Below are positions 48,877 to 63,066 of a stretch of DNA of 64,000 nt, piece after piece. The notes under the pieces were generated by a model. It was given only the letters and a program-made list of their open reading frames with translations. It searched no databases and was not told the DNA's origin. Location of the stretch: positions 186,001 through 250,000 of the forward strand of contig MU394074.1 in the NCBI GenBank assembly GCA_022578605.1, given 5' to 3'. Each line of letters starts with the position of its first letter. The stretch's first letter is position 1. A program made the position numbers and the translations under genes. The DNA is from Camillea tinctor. Lineage: Eukaryota > Ascomycota > Sordariomycetes > Xylariales > Xylariaceae.

Positions 48877-49786
48877 ATATGAAACCGAAGCACACGATGG
48901 ACGAGGGCGAGATTTGGGGAGGGGGAAGCAACATGTACGCCTTGATGAGAGCAGCTCTCTCGTTTTGAATAAAAATGCGCCAGTGTAAATCTAGCGAGCG
49001 GGCTTCCTCGACTCGTATGTTTTAGTATGTTATGACATATGCAGGCGGGTGTTGTTGCTGTTGACATCGGTGAAGGTAGCTGTGAGGATGTCCCTGGTAA
49101 AGAGAATAAGAAAAAAAACCGGGAAGTTACAAGATAAGAAAGAAAGTGAAAATGGGGTTCGTGGATCTGTTTGGCTTCCATCCAGGTTTGATAGGGAACG
49201 ATACGACCCCAAACCACCCCTGATACAACTTTATATTCCACCCAACCGAGGTGGAACTATGCCTGGACGGAGGTCCGGGTATTTGAGGCAGTGATGTGCG
49301 ATCTTTTAGGTTAGTATAATACATGCTATGAAGAATGATGGTGTAGGTAGAGAGAATTCCGGTATGGGATCAAACTCTCACATCCCAGGCCCAGGTAACG
49401 GTGTAAACGTAAAATATACATACCTACATACAGCACGAGAGAGGATGGACTTGTCAGTTACACCAGCACCACTAGCTGTCTAAGCCTGGAGAAAAACGTG
49501 GCCATGTCTTAGATAACTGTGATGACAATGCCACTAACCTTAGGTTGCCGGTTAGCCTAGTTATTTGGGTAGTATTGGAAGGAAAGATCTTGTAGGGCTG
49601 CGTCCTGGATCTGGGTCTACGTACATAGACAATGACACGAGACCTTGACCTTGGATGTCGATGTTGGAAGGTATCATCAGAAGCGGAGAAAGACGCAGAT
49701 CATAAATCCCAGTCATGCTGGAGACTGGCTGGAGTTGATGCTTGAGCCGCTTTCTCTGGGTTGCGAAGTACGGTACAGTTGGGAAA

Positions 49787-49798
49787 GGGGGGGGGGGG
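49787..49798 (+). repeat. Poly-G run (12 nt)
   Basis: Twelve consecutive G bases in non-coding DNA, with another long G tract near 49,968. Simple sequence only. Confidence 0.75.
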
Positions 49799-50991
49799 AG
49801 CATACCGACGATGGTATGCTATGCCATGTTATGCTATGTTGGTGTCGGTATGTAAGTTGTAAAAGTCCATGGGTCCATGGGTATTCTTTTTTGTCTTGCA
49901 TGGAAAGAAGTGGACAATAGAAGTGGGTCCCTCAGGCAGGACAGGGGGATAACATAGAAGGGGGCAGGGGGGGGGGATTGTCACGCTAGCTTCACATGCA
50001 TTACTTAATGTACCAGACATAACATTGTCACCTTAGCTACCTAGGTAATTGTTATTCCGAGCCGGAGGACCGTGCATTAAGTCAACATACTTTTAAGCAT
50101 TATGTACCAATTACTACTCAAGTCCATGAACAGCTGTTCTCAGGTGGTAATAGCTGTCAGCTTCCTTACCACTATAAATATAGCGGCTATATTGCAAGTA
50201 TACACTATAACTTAGTAGAATTTAGTGTCTACGCTCTATAACTCCAGGGTGTGCGTTGACCGGTCTGCAGCTAGACTTTTGGTCCCAACCTTCACAGTAA
50301 CCTTTCAGGCACATAGTAAATAAAAGTGGACCTGGACATACCTTTTTTAGTCTTCCCTCAGAGCCTATGTCGCGTGCTTTTGGATGTGTAAGAAGGTTTT
50401 TCCAACCTGCTGCTGCTTAAGTCTTACCCGATTTGAAAACTGAGGTACGCTCAATTAATAATAACGTTTTAAACAACACGATTGATCACGGGCCTTCCTA
50501 CCCCTTATCCTTTCTCCTCTACCTCTTCAATATCAACTCATCCCAGCAAGATAAAATCCGCAAGGTTCCCCCAGCTTCATCCAAAAGAATTCCCTTAGGA
50601 AATGTTTAAACTGAACAGGTGTCTGAGCATATGACCCGGGAACGCAAGCAAGGAAAACACCGAAATTCAGAATCTCAGGTATATTCTTTACCCTAAACAA
50701 TTCGAGGTCTAGCTTATACACTTTATTGATAATCAATGCTATGTAGGTTAGTATCTTGTTTATACTGGGATAACTTACAGCTCATAAACTAACCTACCAA
50801 TCTAGGTGGTTTAGTTGACGAGGATGCATACACATTGTCACGGGCATATCCTAGTGGCTTATTCGGATACTGTATTTCTTTTTTTTCTTTTCTTTTCTTT
50901 TCTTTTTTTCTCCTTTCCTTTATTTCCGTCGTGTTTATAGGCAAGTAATAGGCAAGTATCTTCTTTTGGCTAGCGTCATTCTTTTCCTCCC

Positions 50992-51010
50992 CTCTCTCTC
51001 TCTCTCTCTC
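50992..51010 (+). repeat. CT dinucleotide microsatellite
   Basis: About nine and a half CT units in a longer pyrimidine-rich tract. Non-coding. Confidence 0.8.
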
Positions 51011-52382
51011 CTTTTCTCCCTCTCCTTCTCTCTATCCCCGTCTTACATGCCTACTTAATGCTTGCTTATCTCCACTCTCAGTTCTGTTTCATACCTCCTG
51101 TCTGCAGCAGGTGTGGGTATCTTTTTACCTACTTCTCCCAATCTTGGCCCCCTTTTGGGTTTTCTTCGCCATGTACACCAACGTAACCCTGTGTTGTATC
51201 TGTATGTATGTGCGGGTTACTACACCTTCCAACCTTGCATTTCATCGAAACCCATGTTCGGGTTGATTGCTTATCCTTTCTTTACGTACTGACTAAACAT
51301 GTTGTCCCAGGATACAAAGATATGCAGCTGCTGAGCTCAGGTTGATTTGATGGGAGGTCAGTAAGTGCATCGTGATGACGATACCCCTAAGCACGCATGT
51401 ATCAGTCGCGAAGTCTTCACTCTTCTCCTTATTCTCACCTTCTTACCCCCATATTCCTGTCCAAAGGTTGTCTTCACTAATATCCGTCGGAGATCTGCGC
51501 CCCCTTTAACTCCAGCTACAGATCAACCTTTTTCTCACCCAGGACCTCCTGCTAGGTCGCTACATAAAATACCTGCTCATGGTGCCACATACGTATCCCA
51601 TCCCAGCCAGCATGTCTGTCACTGCTAAATATTGATGCTGACTACCACCACCTACATAGTCTACCTGACAAGGAGCTGGGGTTCAGCCATCCTAGTACCT
51701 CTCAATACACATCCCAGTAGTTACATCTACCTGGTCTACAATGCGAACATGAGCAGACCAAGATCCGCCTGTCCTTGACGCATGCCGAATCCGCTCAACC
51801 CCACGGCCTCTCTACCCATCACCACAACATACTCTCTAACGGCATACGCCTCCCAAGTGGGCCTGCCTTCTTTTGCTGTTTTCTTTTTTTTCTTTTCTGC
51901 TATGACCCAACCCAATCAGAGTTAGGGGTCCCTTGAGCCTTTGGCCGGCACTCTCACAGTATATGTAGACCCCCTCTTATGTGTATCTGGACTCTGCATA
52001 TCCTTTGCCTTCCTCTTGTTAACATCTTACCAGGTTGTCCAGCTTCTGTCCCTTCATTTTGCCTTCCCGCCCATCCTTTTTTTTTCTGGATAAGGATGAC
52101 ATGTGTTTTTGTACTGCGTAAGCATAGTGACGGTTAAGCCCCCTCTTTCCCTCGTGTCTAGCCCCCCTTCGATTTATATATTGCTCGTCAGCACTGTACT
52201 GTGCTCTGCTTTCCTAGTGTGAGAGCCGTTTGTTGTACGGAGGTCACATCCTATAATACCGTACCCGCTACCTCGACCCAGTTTCCCTAAAATCATGTCC
52301 TCATTCGACCCAGGATAAGACCTTCTAAGAGAGTATTTCCTTTCTTGATACTTTTTCTCAGCAACTCATTAACCGTAACATC

Positions 52383-53630
52383 ATGGCTACTCCTACCAAG
52401 TCCCGTCAGCCTCGTCTTCGAGCATCATGCGATGGCTGTTTCTTGGCTAAGGTCAAGTGTTCGAAAGCGAGGCCCATATGTTCTCGTTGCTTGGCTTGTG
52501 GCATAGAGTGTCGTTACTCTCCGTCAAGCAGGGCGGGGAAGCCTAAGTCGGACCACAATGGAATTTCACGAGCGAACAGTCATCACGATGTTCATCAAAT
52601 CCATAACCTACCAGAGGATAAATCTATGGCATATCCCATGCTGCACCAAGCACCACCGGAACACATGTTTCGGATCGACACAGGATGGACCACTCCTCCT
52701 ACAAGTGTCGATGGGAACATGAGTCGAAATCCCTCTATATCTACTGGCCTATCTACGCTGAAAGTGGAAGACGGGTCGATGAACGACCAAGACCCAATGT
52801 CGGCGCCGCCAGAAATGTATCCAGCTACGATGCCTTGGACTCCCCCCACAGACCTTTCGTGTACAGCGTTCTCCGACGTTCCCGTGACGACGGCTCATAT
52901 ACCCGATGCTCATATGCGATCACAATCATACGACATGACTATGGGCGGCACATCGATACCATGGACCGACCCTGTTCCACACGATATGATTTCATATTCT
53001 CAAGTACCCACGCCTGGAAGTATGGCTTCGACTTACTTTCCCAGCCCGACAGACGCACCCATGCGACCCGCGGCACCCCGGCAAAGATCCTCCTCATCCA
53101 CCATCAACGCAGGCTCCTGTACGTGTTTTACAGTATGCGTGAATTCACTACACGCCCTTCATAGTGCCTCTTCCCCTGTCTTTCCGTCCTTTGATCTCGT
53201 TTTATCACTCAACCGTAAAGCAATTGAGGGGTGTGCGGCCATGTTGGCGTGTACGAAATGCTTCAGCGGGCCAGATCCACAGACGGCCACTATGCTTCTC
53301 GCAACCGTTCTTGGCAAAATAACCTCATTTTATAAGCATGCCTTGCATGCCTATTTTGAAAATGGAAACATGGGTATCGCGCATAACAACCCGGGCAACA
53401 CCTTGGGTGTGAGCCTTGGGATATATCAGCTCAATGGAGAGGACGGGAGGTGGCTGGAGCTGGAGATTTTATCACGAGAGCTACGCAAGCTGGAGGAAGT
53501 TTACGCCAAATTTCGAGAAGTATGCTCCGATTCATCTGATGATCCAGAGATTGCCCAGGCAATGGTTGCATATCTGGGTCAGAGTATCGGCTCTACACTA
53601 GAGGTGATGAGTCACAAAAAAGGAGGGTGA
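52383..53630 (+). CDS. AflR-type Zn2Cys6 transcription factor
   Basis: The 415-aa product is a single exon starting at an ATG after a pyrimidine-rich leader. The N-terminal zinc cluster has the spacing C-X2-C-X6-C-X6-C-X2-C-X6-C (Cys16, 19, 26, 33, 36 and 43) in [21 protein letters not shown], the form seen in AflR. A Ser/Pro/Thr-rich middle (about 60-240) follows. The C-terminal third ([15 protein letters not shown], then [21 protein letters not shown]) matches the AflR-family C-terminal domain and ends in a helical [20 protein letters not shown] segment. The location between the polyketide synthase and the naphthol reductase suggests it controls the pigment pathway. As I recall, Pestalotiopsis fici has such an AflR-like regulator (PfmaF) in its melanin cluster. 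This is not the Cmr1 type, which has C2H2 fingers as well. Confidence 0.92.
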   Translation: MATPTKSRQPRLRASCDGCFLAKVKCSKARPICSRCLACGIECRYSPSSRAGKPKSDHNGISRANSHHDVHQIHNLPEDKSMAYPMLHQAPPEHMFRIDTGWTTPPTSVDGNMSRNPSISTGLSTLKVEDGSMNDQDPMSAPPEMYPATMPWTPPTDLSCTAFSDVPVTTAHIPDAHMRSQSYDMTMGGTSIPWTDPVPHDMISYSQVPTPGSMASTYFPSPTDAPMRPAAPRQRSSSSTINAGSCTCFTVCVNSLHALHSASSPVFPSFDLVLSLNRKAIEGCAAMLACTKCFSGPDPQTATMLLATVLGKITSFYKHALHAYFENGNMGIAHNNPGNTLGVSLGIYQLNGEDGRWLELEILSRELRKLEEVYAKFREVCSDSSDDPEIAQAMVAYLGQSIGSTLEVMSHKKGG

Positions 53631-56600
53631 TATGAATTCATTAATTGGCAATTCAAGACATTTTACCTTACTCCCCAGCATGAGACTTGATGTGGTATAC
53701 ATGGTGATGGCCTGCAAGCTTTTACGACATAAGAGGAGCACGTCATCCACGTTTATTGACCGGCTTCCATCAGGAGAGAGGGTTGATAATAGTAATTTGT
53801 GGCACCCTTTCCACGACAGTGCACGGCGATTACCATGACACTATATAACTATCACATGGTAGTGTCCAGACGCCCCGAGTAGTGAATTCAAAGAGTGATA
53901 CACAGAAGAGGTGGATAGAACTTGGGTATTTTACTTTTTGTTAGGTACAGGAGTGCATTGGTCCGGTGGGCTTAGTGGAAAGGAACTGAGTCATTCGCAG
54001 CTCGCAGAGCAAGCTTTCTTTATCAATTAGGAGGGGAGGCGGCGTTGTCAATACTCTTTCGCCATGGATCCTGCTTACACTATAGTGATGCTGGACAGCT
54101 AGCTATTCCGCATTCGTTAGATCCAAGACGATATAGTAATGTACTAACATCACGATGCATGAGAATCACAGACATATGTTCAAACGTGGCTAAATGCGAC
54201 ATGTAGTATCCCATGCTATATGTTGTTGATTGTGAGTTTCCGTTTGGTGCTCTTCACCGCTCTTCCCTAGACTATCCTTCTTGATCTGCTAGCTAAAAAG
54301 AAAAAGAGTACGAGACATGGATAGATGTGTTGTTAACGGAGACTACAAGACATACACAGATTACCTTTCTTGCTCCCAATTCTGTTGTCTCATTGGAAGA
54401 TCGGAGAATTATGACCAAATGATAACAAAGACGTTGTCGAGACTTTAGCGCTATCCGACTCAATCGAATCAAGTCATCTTGGCAAGGTCTTACTTGAGCG
54501 GAAGCCTAGCCATGGTTCCTTTACCTTCATGAGGTTGGGATGAAAAGTAAAAATATCGCATCCTCGCTCCCATGCTGACATTTTTTTTTTTCGTTGCCGG
54601 TGTGCCCGCGTTTCTTGAGCATCAATAAAAAAACTCGGTCGCATGATTATCTCTAATTATGCAACTAGATGGTAACCTTTCCTCAGGCTCGCTCATTCGG
54701 TCTCTGCGTTGGGAGCGCTCACAATTGCCGTCGCTGACCTCTCCCATAGTCGTTGAGGGCGATGCTTGTGTGACGGTTGGGGGTCATTTTCATAAGATTT
54801 GCCCAAGGGTCTAGTTTTCTGCAAGCCATATCCACAGTGGATGTGGGCATGTACTGAAATCCCCATTTTGGAGGGGGGGAGAAGGGACATGGTTAGATGC
54901 CAGAAAGCCTTGTCTTGTCCATTTACCATATATTCCTAGGCATGTAAGATGCAAGGACCCGGCCCTTTTTCTCACTCTTTGAGGTTCGATGCAACCTGGC
55001 AGCCTAGGTAAGGTGCATAGTGGTCTGGGCCAGCACTTGACGCGAAGGTGCTCGTTGGGAAACGTCGGGATTGGGAGAACAAATGATGACATCCGCATTC
55101 AATACGCGCCGCTGGCCTTGCTCCCACCAAGTGTGAAATCTTGCAACCCCCTACCCCTAACCCCCTAACCTCCTAACCTCCTAACCTCCTAACCTCCTAA
55201 TTCCCTTTCCTAGCACCACGTTGCTAGACAAGCTCATTGTTAAAACCTATATGACAAACGAATCAGAGGCCGTACAATAAACTACGTCCAATTTAGGCAA
55301 ACCTAGTTTCTACAACATCAAGAAAGCCCGTCGCCCCTTATTCCACCCCCTGAACGGCCCCCTGCCACTAGATCGAGCGTTCCACAAACCTAGCTGGTAA
55401 TGATTCAAGGACTGTCTACGAAGAGACACATTTGTGATACCACGCGGCACGTTTCCTCCATTCATGATCCCTTGTCTTTGGGATTTGTCTATTCTCATAC
55501 TACTGTTCCCAAATATATACGAAATATGAATACTACTCCTACTACTGCTGCCGCTGCTACCACCACTGCCGCCACTACTACTTCGTACGCAGTTATCAAG
55601 CTACGAGACATATCCTAAAGGGGTTCTATGCGTTAGAACAAGCATAGGTAAGTACAACATACAAAAGTCTATTTAACAGGTAGGCAAGACGACCAATTAA
55701 CCTTTCGTGCCAACTCCACACATGGCTATTGCGCCGCCGTAACAATTTCTGGAGACATATTGATAGTCCAGGTTCTCGTAGCCTCAGGCCTACCTGAGAG
55801 GAGGAGGCCACTATGCAACGATAAGTTAATGACACAACAAATAGTCAAATGACGAATATCGAGAACAGGTTGTCTAGGTTAGTCTTTTGCCGGTTTCTTA
55901 CTGAATGCATCGTTTCCAGGGTATTCGAGGTTTGGTATTCTTGAACTTAAATCGTAGGTAAATGATAACATGGCCGCTGTCATTTTCACGTGCTAGATAG
56001 ATCTCATAGGAATGACTGGGAAGATGAAGTTGAGCAGATTAAAATCATGAGATTTTGACATGTCCTAGGTCTGAGACCACGAGGGATAACCCTAGTTTCC
56101 ATAACCATTTTAGGAATTGGATGAATTGAAGATTGGATGCATTAGCATTTAGCTTCAGATCTCCCTTGACGCTAGCATCTTTGCTACACTAGCGCCAGCA
56201 AGGTGTGGGGATCTACCAGAAATAGGGCGGGGTGATTGATAATGTAGTGTATTGTGGATAGAGATACATAGGAGTACCAGTCTCCTAGGTGGAGATGGGG
56301 TATAAATACACAGAGAATCCCTTTCATCCTAGTCCCTTGGTGTACTGATAATGAGGTAGGCGGGGCACTATGTAAAACTCTATCTTGCCAAACTCTACCC
56401 ATCCCAGTAGATTTCGGATCCAAGATTACGCTCGTCTAGCAACAACTAAATGAAAACATAAAAAATAGACAACGTCATAAGGAAAGATTAAGTATGTTAT
56501 AGAACTGACTCATGTCAAGCTTTATAACTCATGAGGATAAAATACGATGAGAAATAAAGAGCAAGTAAGAGAGAAATAAAACTAAGTTCAAAGTACTTCC

Positions 56601-59600
56601 TAAGCTGGCAGCAATTTACCTTTCGACTGCAACCATTACTCCCTTACAGATCTAGACCACTGCAGCTAATATCACATGGCTTTCGGGTCCCAAGCAACCA
56701 TACAGAGGAGTGAGTAGAGCATGTGGATATTTGTCAAACCCGTACACCTCATTTGCCTGCCCCTGACTAGCACCAAGACATAATTTGCTAGACAGGAAGC
56801 TCAGCAAAACAATACCTACTGTTGTGCTACGGGTGTCCCTAGAATACTTGCCTAGGTGTACAAGGGTCGAAGACTTATACGAAATCAACATTAGACTCTA
56901 GGTTATGTTGGCAGGACATAATCCATGACATGCAAAGAGCTTCTTCCAAGACATATTCGAAATATACGGAGTACATACCTAGGTAATTATGTATTTTGCC
57001 TGTAATCCTTTCTTGGTCGCAAATCAGGCCTCGGGAGGCTTCGGGAGGCCATTGAATCGGCACTGCCGAAGTTTAGAGGTCAATCATCATGGCTTTCTCC
57101 GTGTCGTCATTTATAATATACGAGGTGGTTGGTTTTGCAGCTCGGCGAAGCTACCAAGCCTCGCCTAAACAATGACGCGTAGTCTTCTTTCTTACTTTTC
57201 ACAGATCACCCTTCAGCTTATTCGATCCCGTTCAACGTTTTTCTGTTGCATGGCTAGTTAACGTCCTGTAAACGCCCACAGCCGTAAGTATACTGTTCAT
57301 AAGCATGCTCCAAGTCAGATTTGAATCTGACCCCGCTAAGCGTGGATGTCGTATGCCTAGTTTTACCTATACTACATACCCCTCTAAGCCAAGAGCTGTC
57401 AAGCATCGTGGCTTTTTTTCTTTTGTTTTCTTTACTTTTTCTTTTCTCGTGATGCATCTGCCACAGGCGAATAATACTCCGTTAGATAGCGCCTAGGAGG
57501 ACAAGGACTGGCGTTATGAGTAGTTGCTGTTCTATATTTGGGAATCACCAGCAGTGTGTTAGGTAGTCCAGCTAACTAGCTACTGTATAGTATGTAAAAT
57601 TCATTACCACCTTTTCTTTTCAAAGCCCAACCCGTCAGCCCGCTAATAGGAAGCAGGTTGTTTAGCCACCGCCAAAAAATGCCAACTCAGACGACCTAAA
57701 CAGCGGCCGGGATGCGCCCTGTCTAAAGGAAGAAGCAAAAAACCCCTACGCCAAGATGAGCAATCGCTAACTGGCAGAAAGACTCGTCATCTATATTGTA
57801 TCTACGAATCAATGGTCTATTATATTTCGATTCCGCCTCTGCCCCTTCGTCGGGAGTAATTCTATGACCCGAGGAGCGGAATCCGTTCCAGCTGTGATAA
57901 TTCCCAGACCAATCGTAATCCCCCAGCCCTTCGCTACGATATCTTGGTCAAAGGCCCATGCATTGCATAGCATAGCATAGCATAGAACTGTCAAGTCCTA
58001 TAACCTACATGTTGCGTGCCAATCCAAGTAACGTTTTATATTATTATTTCCCCCCCATGCTTCCTTAGCATAAGGCACCTATGCTTGCTATGTCTGTAAC
58101 CATTTTAGTTACGTAGGGGAATAGGGGGCGCTTGGTGTCTACCACATCCCCGGGGCGAAAACATGGGGTGACTGGTAATGAAGGTCTTCTTGAGTGTCGG
58201 TGGTGGTTGGCTAGAAAACGCGGCTGGCTTAGGGTTCAGGTCAGCCTTACCGCATTCCCTTCCCTCTCGTGGAACCTTCTATCCAACGACCGCTGCCTTC
58301 CAGTGCTATTCAGCTGGTGCGGGTCGTAAACGCATTGGACTTCTCACTTGAGGCGGTATCACAAACTAGCAGGTAGATGTATATGGCCACTTGCCCATTT
58401 ACATGGCGAAACTAAGCATTGGAATGCTAGTGGTCATTGTTATCATGTCGGCGTTGGCTTTTCTGTAGAAGTCATCACAGCCAGAGGTGCGATAGTGGCG
58501 AAGCATCCAAGTCTGAAGAGGAAGACTTGTCTACACCAGACAGAGAACCCGAGAAGTTTCAAGATATCGAAGAGCGGGGTGCTTCTATCACAGGAGGTAG
58601 ATAGGGGTTATGCAACTTCTCAGCTTTTCCTGTGAGGCTTAGCTTGGATGACCTTCTTAGCCTCAGATTCATCCTTAGCGTCGTCGTATAAACCCCGAGA
58701 CTAAACTTCGTAGGATCTCTACTGCATCCGCAATGTTTGAGATAGGAGGATGGTGAATTCCAAGGTGAATACAATGATTTGTGTTAATCCCTCAATGTCA
58801 TCGAAGCGGTCTGGTATATTCATTTCTTATAAGCGGAATATAAACCAAATCCTCGTCCTACATTGTTTCACTTGCTACGTAACAATTCCTCAACGTTGAG
58901 TCCATAGACGCTATGTCTCGGTTTATGAGACGGCTAGTGTATAGTTACACGATATTCCTTTCCGATGGCATACTCTAGAGGAGGACGCCGCTGTCTCGGT
59001 AGACGCTTAAGGTCTTAGCTAGATGGTCACGAGATAAGGGTTATACTTGACACTATAGATTGGATATACTGTTACACAGATAATTATAGTCAGATCGGAG
59101 CTCACATGATCAGTTATTACTTCACCACCCAACTCATCATAGGTACGACTAATGTTGCTTACAAGAGTCCAACATATTTGCCTTGAGTACTAACTAATCT
59201 TACCTATCTTACTTGCCTAGCTAGACTCTTATCTTAGCATTCCAACCAATGTCCCGGGACTCTGGGAAGTTCAAAGAAGGAAGAATGGCATCTCCTATCA
59301 GTACCACCAATCCCACAGAATCGGTTAACTTATACCTTATCTACACTGCAACCCAACGAAGAGTTCGCTGTATCCTTGGACCGAGGGTGTAAGAGAGATA
59401 TTTGTATGTAAAAGATACAACAGAAGTTTTGTATTTTTTGCATCATCACTCCCCCCCCACTTCAACGCCACTACTGCTACCATCATAATAACAACGGAGA
59501 ACTATTGATCGCCAAATATTACGTGCCCCGTACGGATAGCCCAAGCCTACTTACTCTTACACCCAACCCAAAAGAACCAAATTTAAAAAAAAAAAGCCTT

Positions 59601-62600
59601 CCCCCACATAAGCGGAAAGCTCCATCTCGCCATATATGCGCGTGAGAAGAGGGCTGAGATAGAGTATCAAGATGCGGCGGCGGCGCAGCAGCAGAAGAAA
59701 GGGGGTGGGGAGGGAAATGAAGAAGGGAGAGGGGAGATGGAATCAAGAAAGTGGTTCCGTGTAACAAATGTCAGACGCAGTTACTGGTTATATCTTATGT
59801 ACATAACACGTCGGTTTGTGTGGGTATCATATCAACGTAGTGGCTTGTGTCCTTGTTTCTTTCCCTTTTTTTTTCCTCATATGATCTGCTGCAATGTCAT
59901 ATTCTTATTTCTCGCATCTGGAATCTCGAGTCGGTCGATCTGCCAATGAAAGCTAGGCGCGATACGTAGGGTCATCTATCCACCCCAACCAACCATAAAG
60001 GCTCGGCAGGAGAAAAAGAATCCTATCCGATTTACGGCCAACCTTGGGTTAATGATGATATTAATAACAATGTCGGTTGTTGAGTTGTCTGTCACGCCGG
60101 CTCCTTCTCCCCAACTCCCTTTCTTATGCCCAGGTATGTTATATGAACCTCCGTGCTGATGCGATGAATAATAACATGTGATATAGAATAATCATGTTAG
60201 TGGCAAAACTTTTATATAACAGAGATATTTTGGGGTCGGTCTGACTAAAGACTCTGGCCCTCGCCGGCGAGAAGCTCCCCGTGATGCCGATGTTGCTGCT
60301 GCTGATGATGATGGTGATGACGATGATGAGGTCGTTGTCCTTCGAAAAAAGCGCGCGATGTCAGATAGGATGAGATAAACCTTAGTGTTGACATCTCCGG
60401 ACGGAGCAAAGGTGTGAGTAATCACAGCGAAGGGCAAGGTGGGATGGATAGATATCATGTTGAGATTGTCCTATACGCGTTGTCGCACTTCCTCGTTCTT
60501 CCTACTTGGGTGCCCAAGCTTACATGAGGCCCTTCGGCATTTGGATGATCAGGTCAGCTCGCTTCTTTGCGAGTCCGGGCAGGCAGGCAGGCAAGCAAGC
60601 AGGGACCAAAGGTAGGTCAGATGTCGTCGTCAGTATATTAGGCCTTATGGGTAGAAATCAAGTATCAAGCAGCGATATACTATCTTCATTGGCTAAGGAT
60701 TTACGAAATGGGATATCCCCCAAGGCAAGATCAAGGAGAGAGTGGTCCGATGACGGCAGAACGTGCCAGCTCACCTAGAATTTTAGCACATCTGTTCTGC
60801 GTATCCCTTTTCAGCTTCACTTATCTACCTGTGGATACCGCATCGCCGTGCTATAAGCGGCTTGCTTTGTAAGCGTACAAACAACCACACCTTGAGCATC
60901 GTTATAGATAGCAAAGACGTTACTGGTCCTTCTACCAGGTTATCATCTCACCCACACGTGGTAATCTAGGATAGTTCCTTTGGGCGTCAAGTAAGTACAT
61001 CAGGGGCAATAATAGCAGGGTATCACCGTCTACACAGGATTCGTCATGAGCGTGGCGGATTATATGCGCCAAATATATCTACTTTTGTTAGATTAATCTA
61101 CATCGACGGTTTTATTGCACGGGCCATGGGTAGAAAAATACCTATGACTAGTAGCCAGTCAGAGGCCTCTTGCTACCATTCTAAGTCTCTCTCTCCCTCT
61201 GCTGGTGTCTTGACATTGTCGATTATGCCCACGGAGATCGATAATAGCGAGGCCGAGGACTAGACCCAGATTTGTGAGGCTATATTGCTCAGAAACTAGA
61301 GCAGCAAGGCCGGTACCGTCCCTTACTTTCGTATAGTCTTGCTTCTTATACAGTGCATTCAGGTTTGTCTGTTCACCTATATTCATCACTGTGCATTACC
61401 CATAGCCATGTTACGCTCTACGCTGCAATGTATTTATTTCGTAGTAACACATGGCGCCCCAGAATCCGCAGCTTTATGCCTGACCTCCGCGTTCGTACTC
61501 CGCGAGAAATAATCCATCCTGGTGTGATATATGTATTTGCATGCTTGCCTCACCACATCGAGCTACGTGTTTTACTACAGGGCGTGGTGTGGAGAGACAA
61601 CGTGTAACGGAGGCTTGTTGTGACCCCAGCCGATCTGTGATATGCGCTGGTATATAACCTAAATAAGCTGCTTCTCCTTCCCATACTTCCTCCTCTCCAT
61701 CTTCGCGCCACTTCTCAGGTGATTCTTTTGACTTCATGTGCATTCACCGGATTCCCCTTTAAGGACTTTTCAGGCGCTCTGCCAAGGTACAAAGACGAGA
61801 TTGCTATGGCCGATTCATCCGGCGTTGCAATCGGTGAGTAATATCGAACCACCTACACATGTGCGTGTGTATGTATACTGGGGGGCAGAAATTATATCCC
61901 CCCCTTCTCTCTCTCCTTTCCCCTCTTCAGCTAGCTAGCCACGAAGCTTGGCTGACGTGCAACTGGAGGAAATATCAAGAAGGGGATAAGCTAAGGTAAG
62001 GGGGAAGCGGATGATGTCCCCATCTTCTCCTTCTCATCCGTTTCCTTCTCTCTAGACCGTTACCCTTTAGCCTGTCGTATTGAGGTATATACAACCAGTC
62101 AAATGAGAGCTTGGGGTATAGGAAGATGGGAGCCTATGGGAGGCTATGGGACGCGGATAAGACCGTAACATAAGCTGCAGTTCCTCCGTCTGCGTGTCTC
62201 TGAGTTTTTTTCTGGGGCGTATCGGTACTGGTTCCGAGCCACGATATTACGTACATCAACGTAGCATGCATACGCGCATATAAGAAAGAGAGGAAATTTT
62301 TAATCTCCGAGGATGACTTGTTTCATGCGATGTAGTAGTTCCCGTGCTCGGGTCTTTCTACTGCGCCTCCGACTGTTCAAAAGGGTGTTAGTCATGTCTT
62401 GCTTACATGTAACGGCAATGCATCTACAAATAAGGAGGGAGGCGTCAAGTTAGGTTGTCGCATGCGGGGAGGGGGAGTAATACATACCTACTTAGATGAT
62501 TACCAGGGTCCCGATGGTTTGAACTCGTACATGTTACTCGTGTCCCCCACGTAACGTTGGATAATATCATCTGAAAAGGAGGGAGGAAGCGACCCATATG

Positions 62601-63066
62601 GAAAAGAAAAGGAAAATATTGAGATAACAAAAAAAAAAAACAACGATACATAAGCACAGTGTCTGGAACCATATGAATAGGTAGCTTACAAATAATATTT
62701 ATTTTCAATTTTCGCTCCCTGATTCTCTTGTATGTATAGACTGCAACTAGTGAGGAGCGGTAATGCCTACTTACTTGTTGAAGTCACCAGTAATGGTGGT
62801 GATAACCATGATATGAACTAACACACATGAGATCCCTCCCGCCCCTCCTTCTTGGCTGAAGCAGTCAGACGGGAATTATATTCCGTGACGAATGAATAGC
62901 TATGTAGTCTGTGTTATTTGACTAATCCACCCACATGGTGCAGCAAAAAGGGAAGGCCGATTTGCTCGTATCTCATCCATAGGTTGCCAAGATCCGGCTC
63001 GGCCCTTGGCTACCTAACCACAACCCCCACCAGTAACTACAACCGGGCCGGGACGGGTGTTATAAC
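53631..63066. other. Large gene-poor spacer between regulator and reductase
   Basis: About 9.4 kb with no gene I can support. It contains a CCTCCTAA-type tandem array (55147-55200), GCATA repeats near 57,959-57,985, a CTG/ATG trinucleotide patch near 60,290-60,330 that creates a low-complexity open frame, and one ACCTAGGT palindrome (56977-56984). Both flanking melanin genes end facing this spacer. Confidence 0.5.
55147..55200 (+). repeat. Telomere-like degenerate tandem repeat
   Basis: A run of CCCCTAA, CCCCCTAA and then four CCTCCTAA units in direct tandem. It resembles, but is not identical to, the fungal telomere unit CCCTAA. Confidence 0.75.

Larger units (their letters stand above)
41910..52382. 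other. Large gene-poor spacer between polyketide synthase and regulator
   Basis: About 10.5 kb with no complete gene. It contains homopolymer and CT tracts, a hairpin-forming inverted repeat (46261-46307), an uncharacterised open frame (46486-46785), a likely gene relic on the minus strand (47989-48876) and pyrimidine-rich DNA toward 52,380 that is presumably the regulator's promoter and leader. I see no RNA gene. Confidence 0.5.

Noticed and set aside
60192..60458. 88-codon minus-strand frame with a Ser/Thr run
   Set aside because: The run comes from a trinucleotide microsatellite; no conserved segment or splice context was seen.
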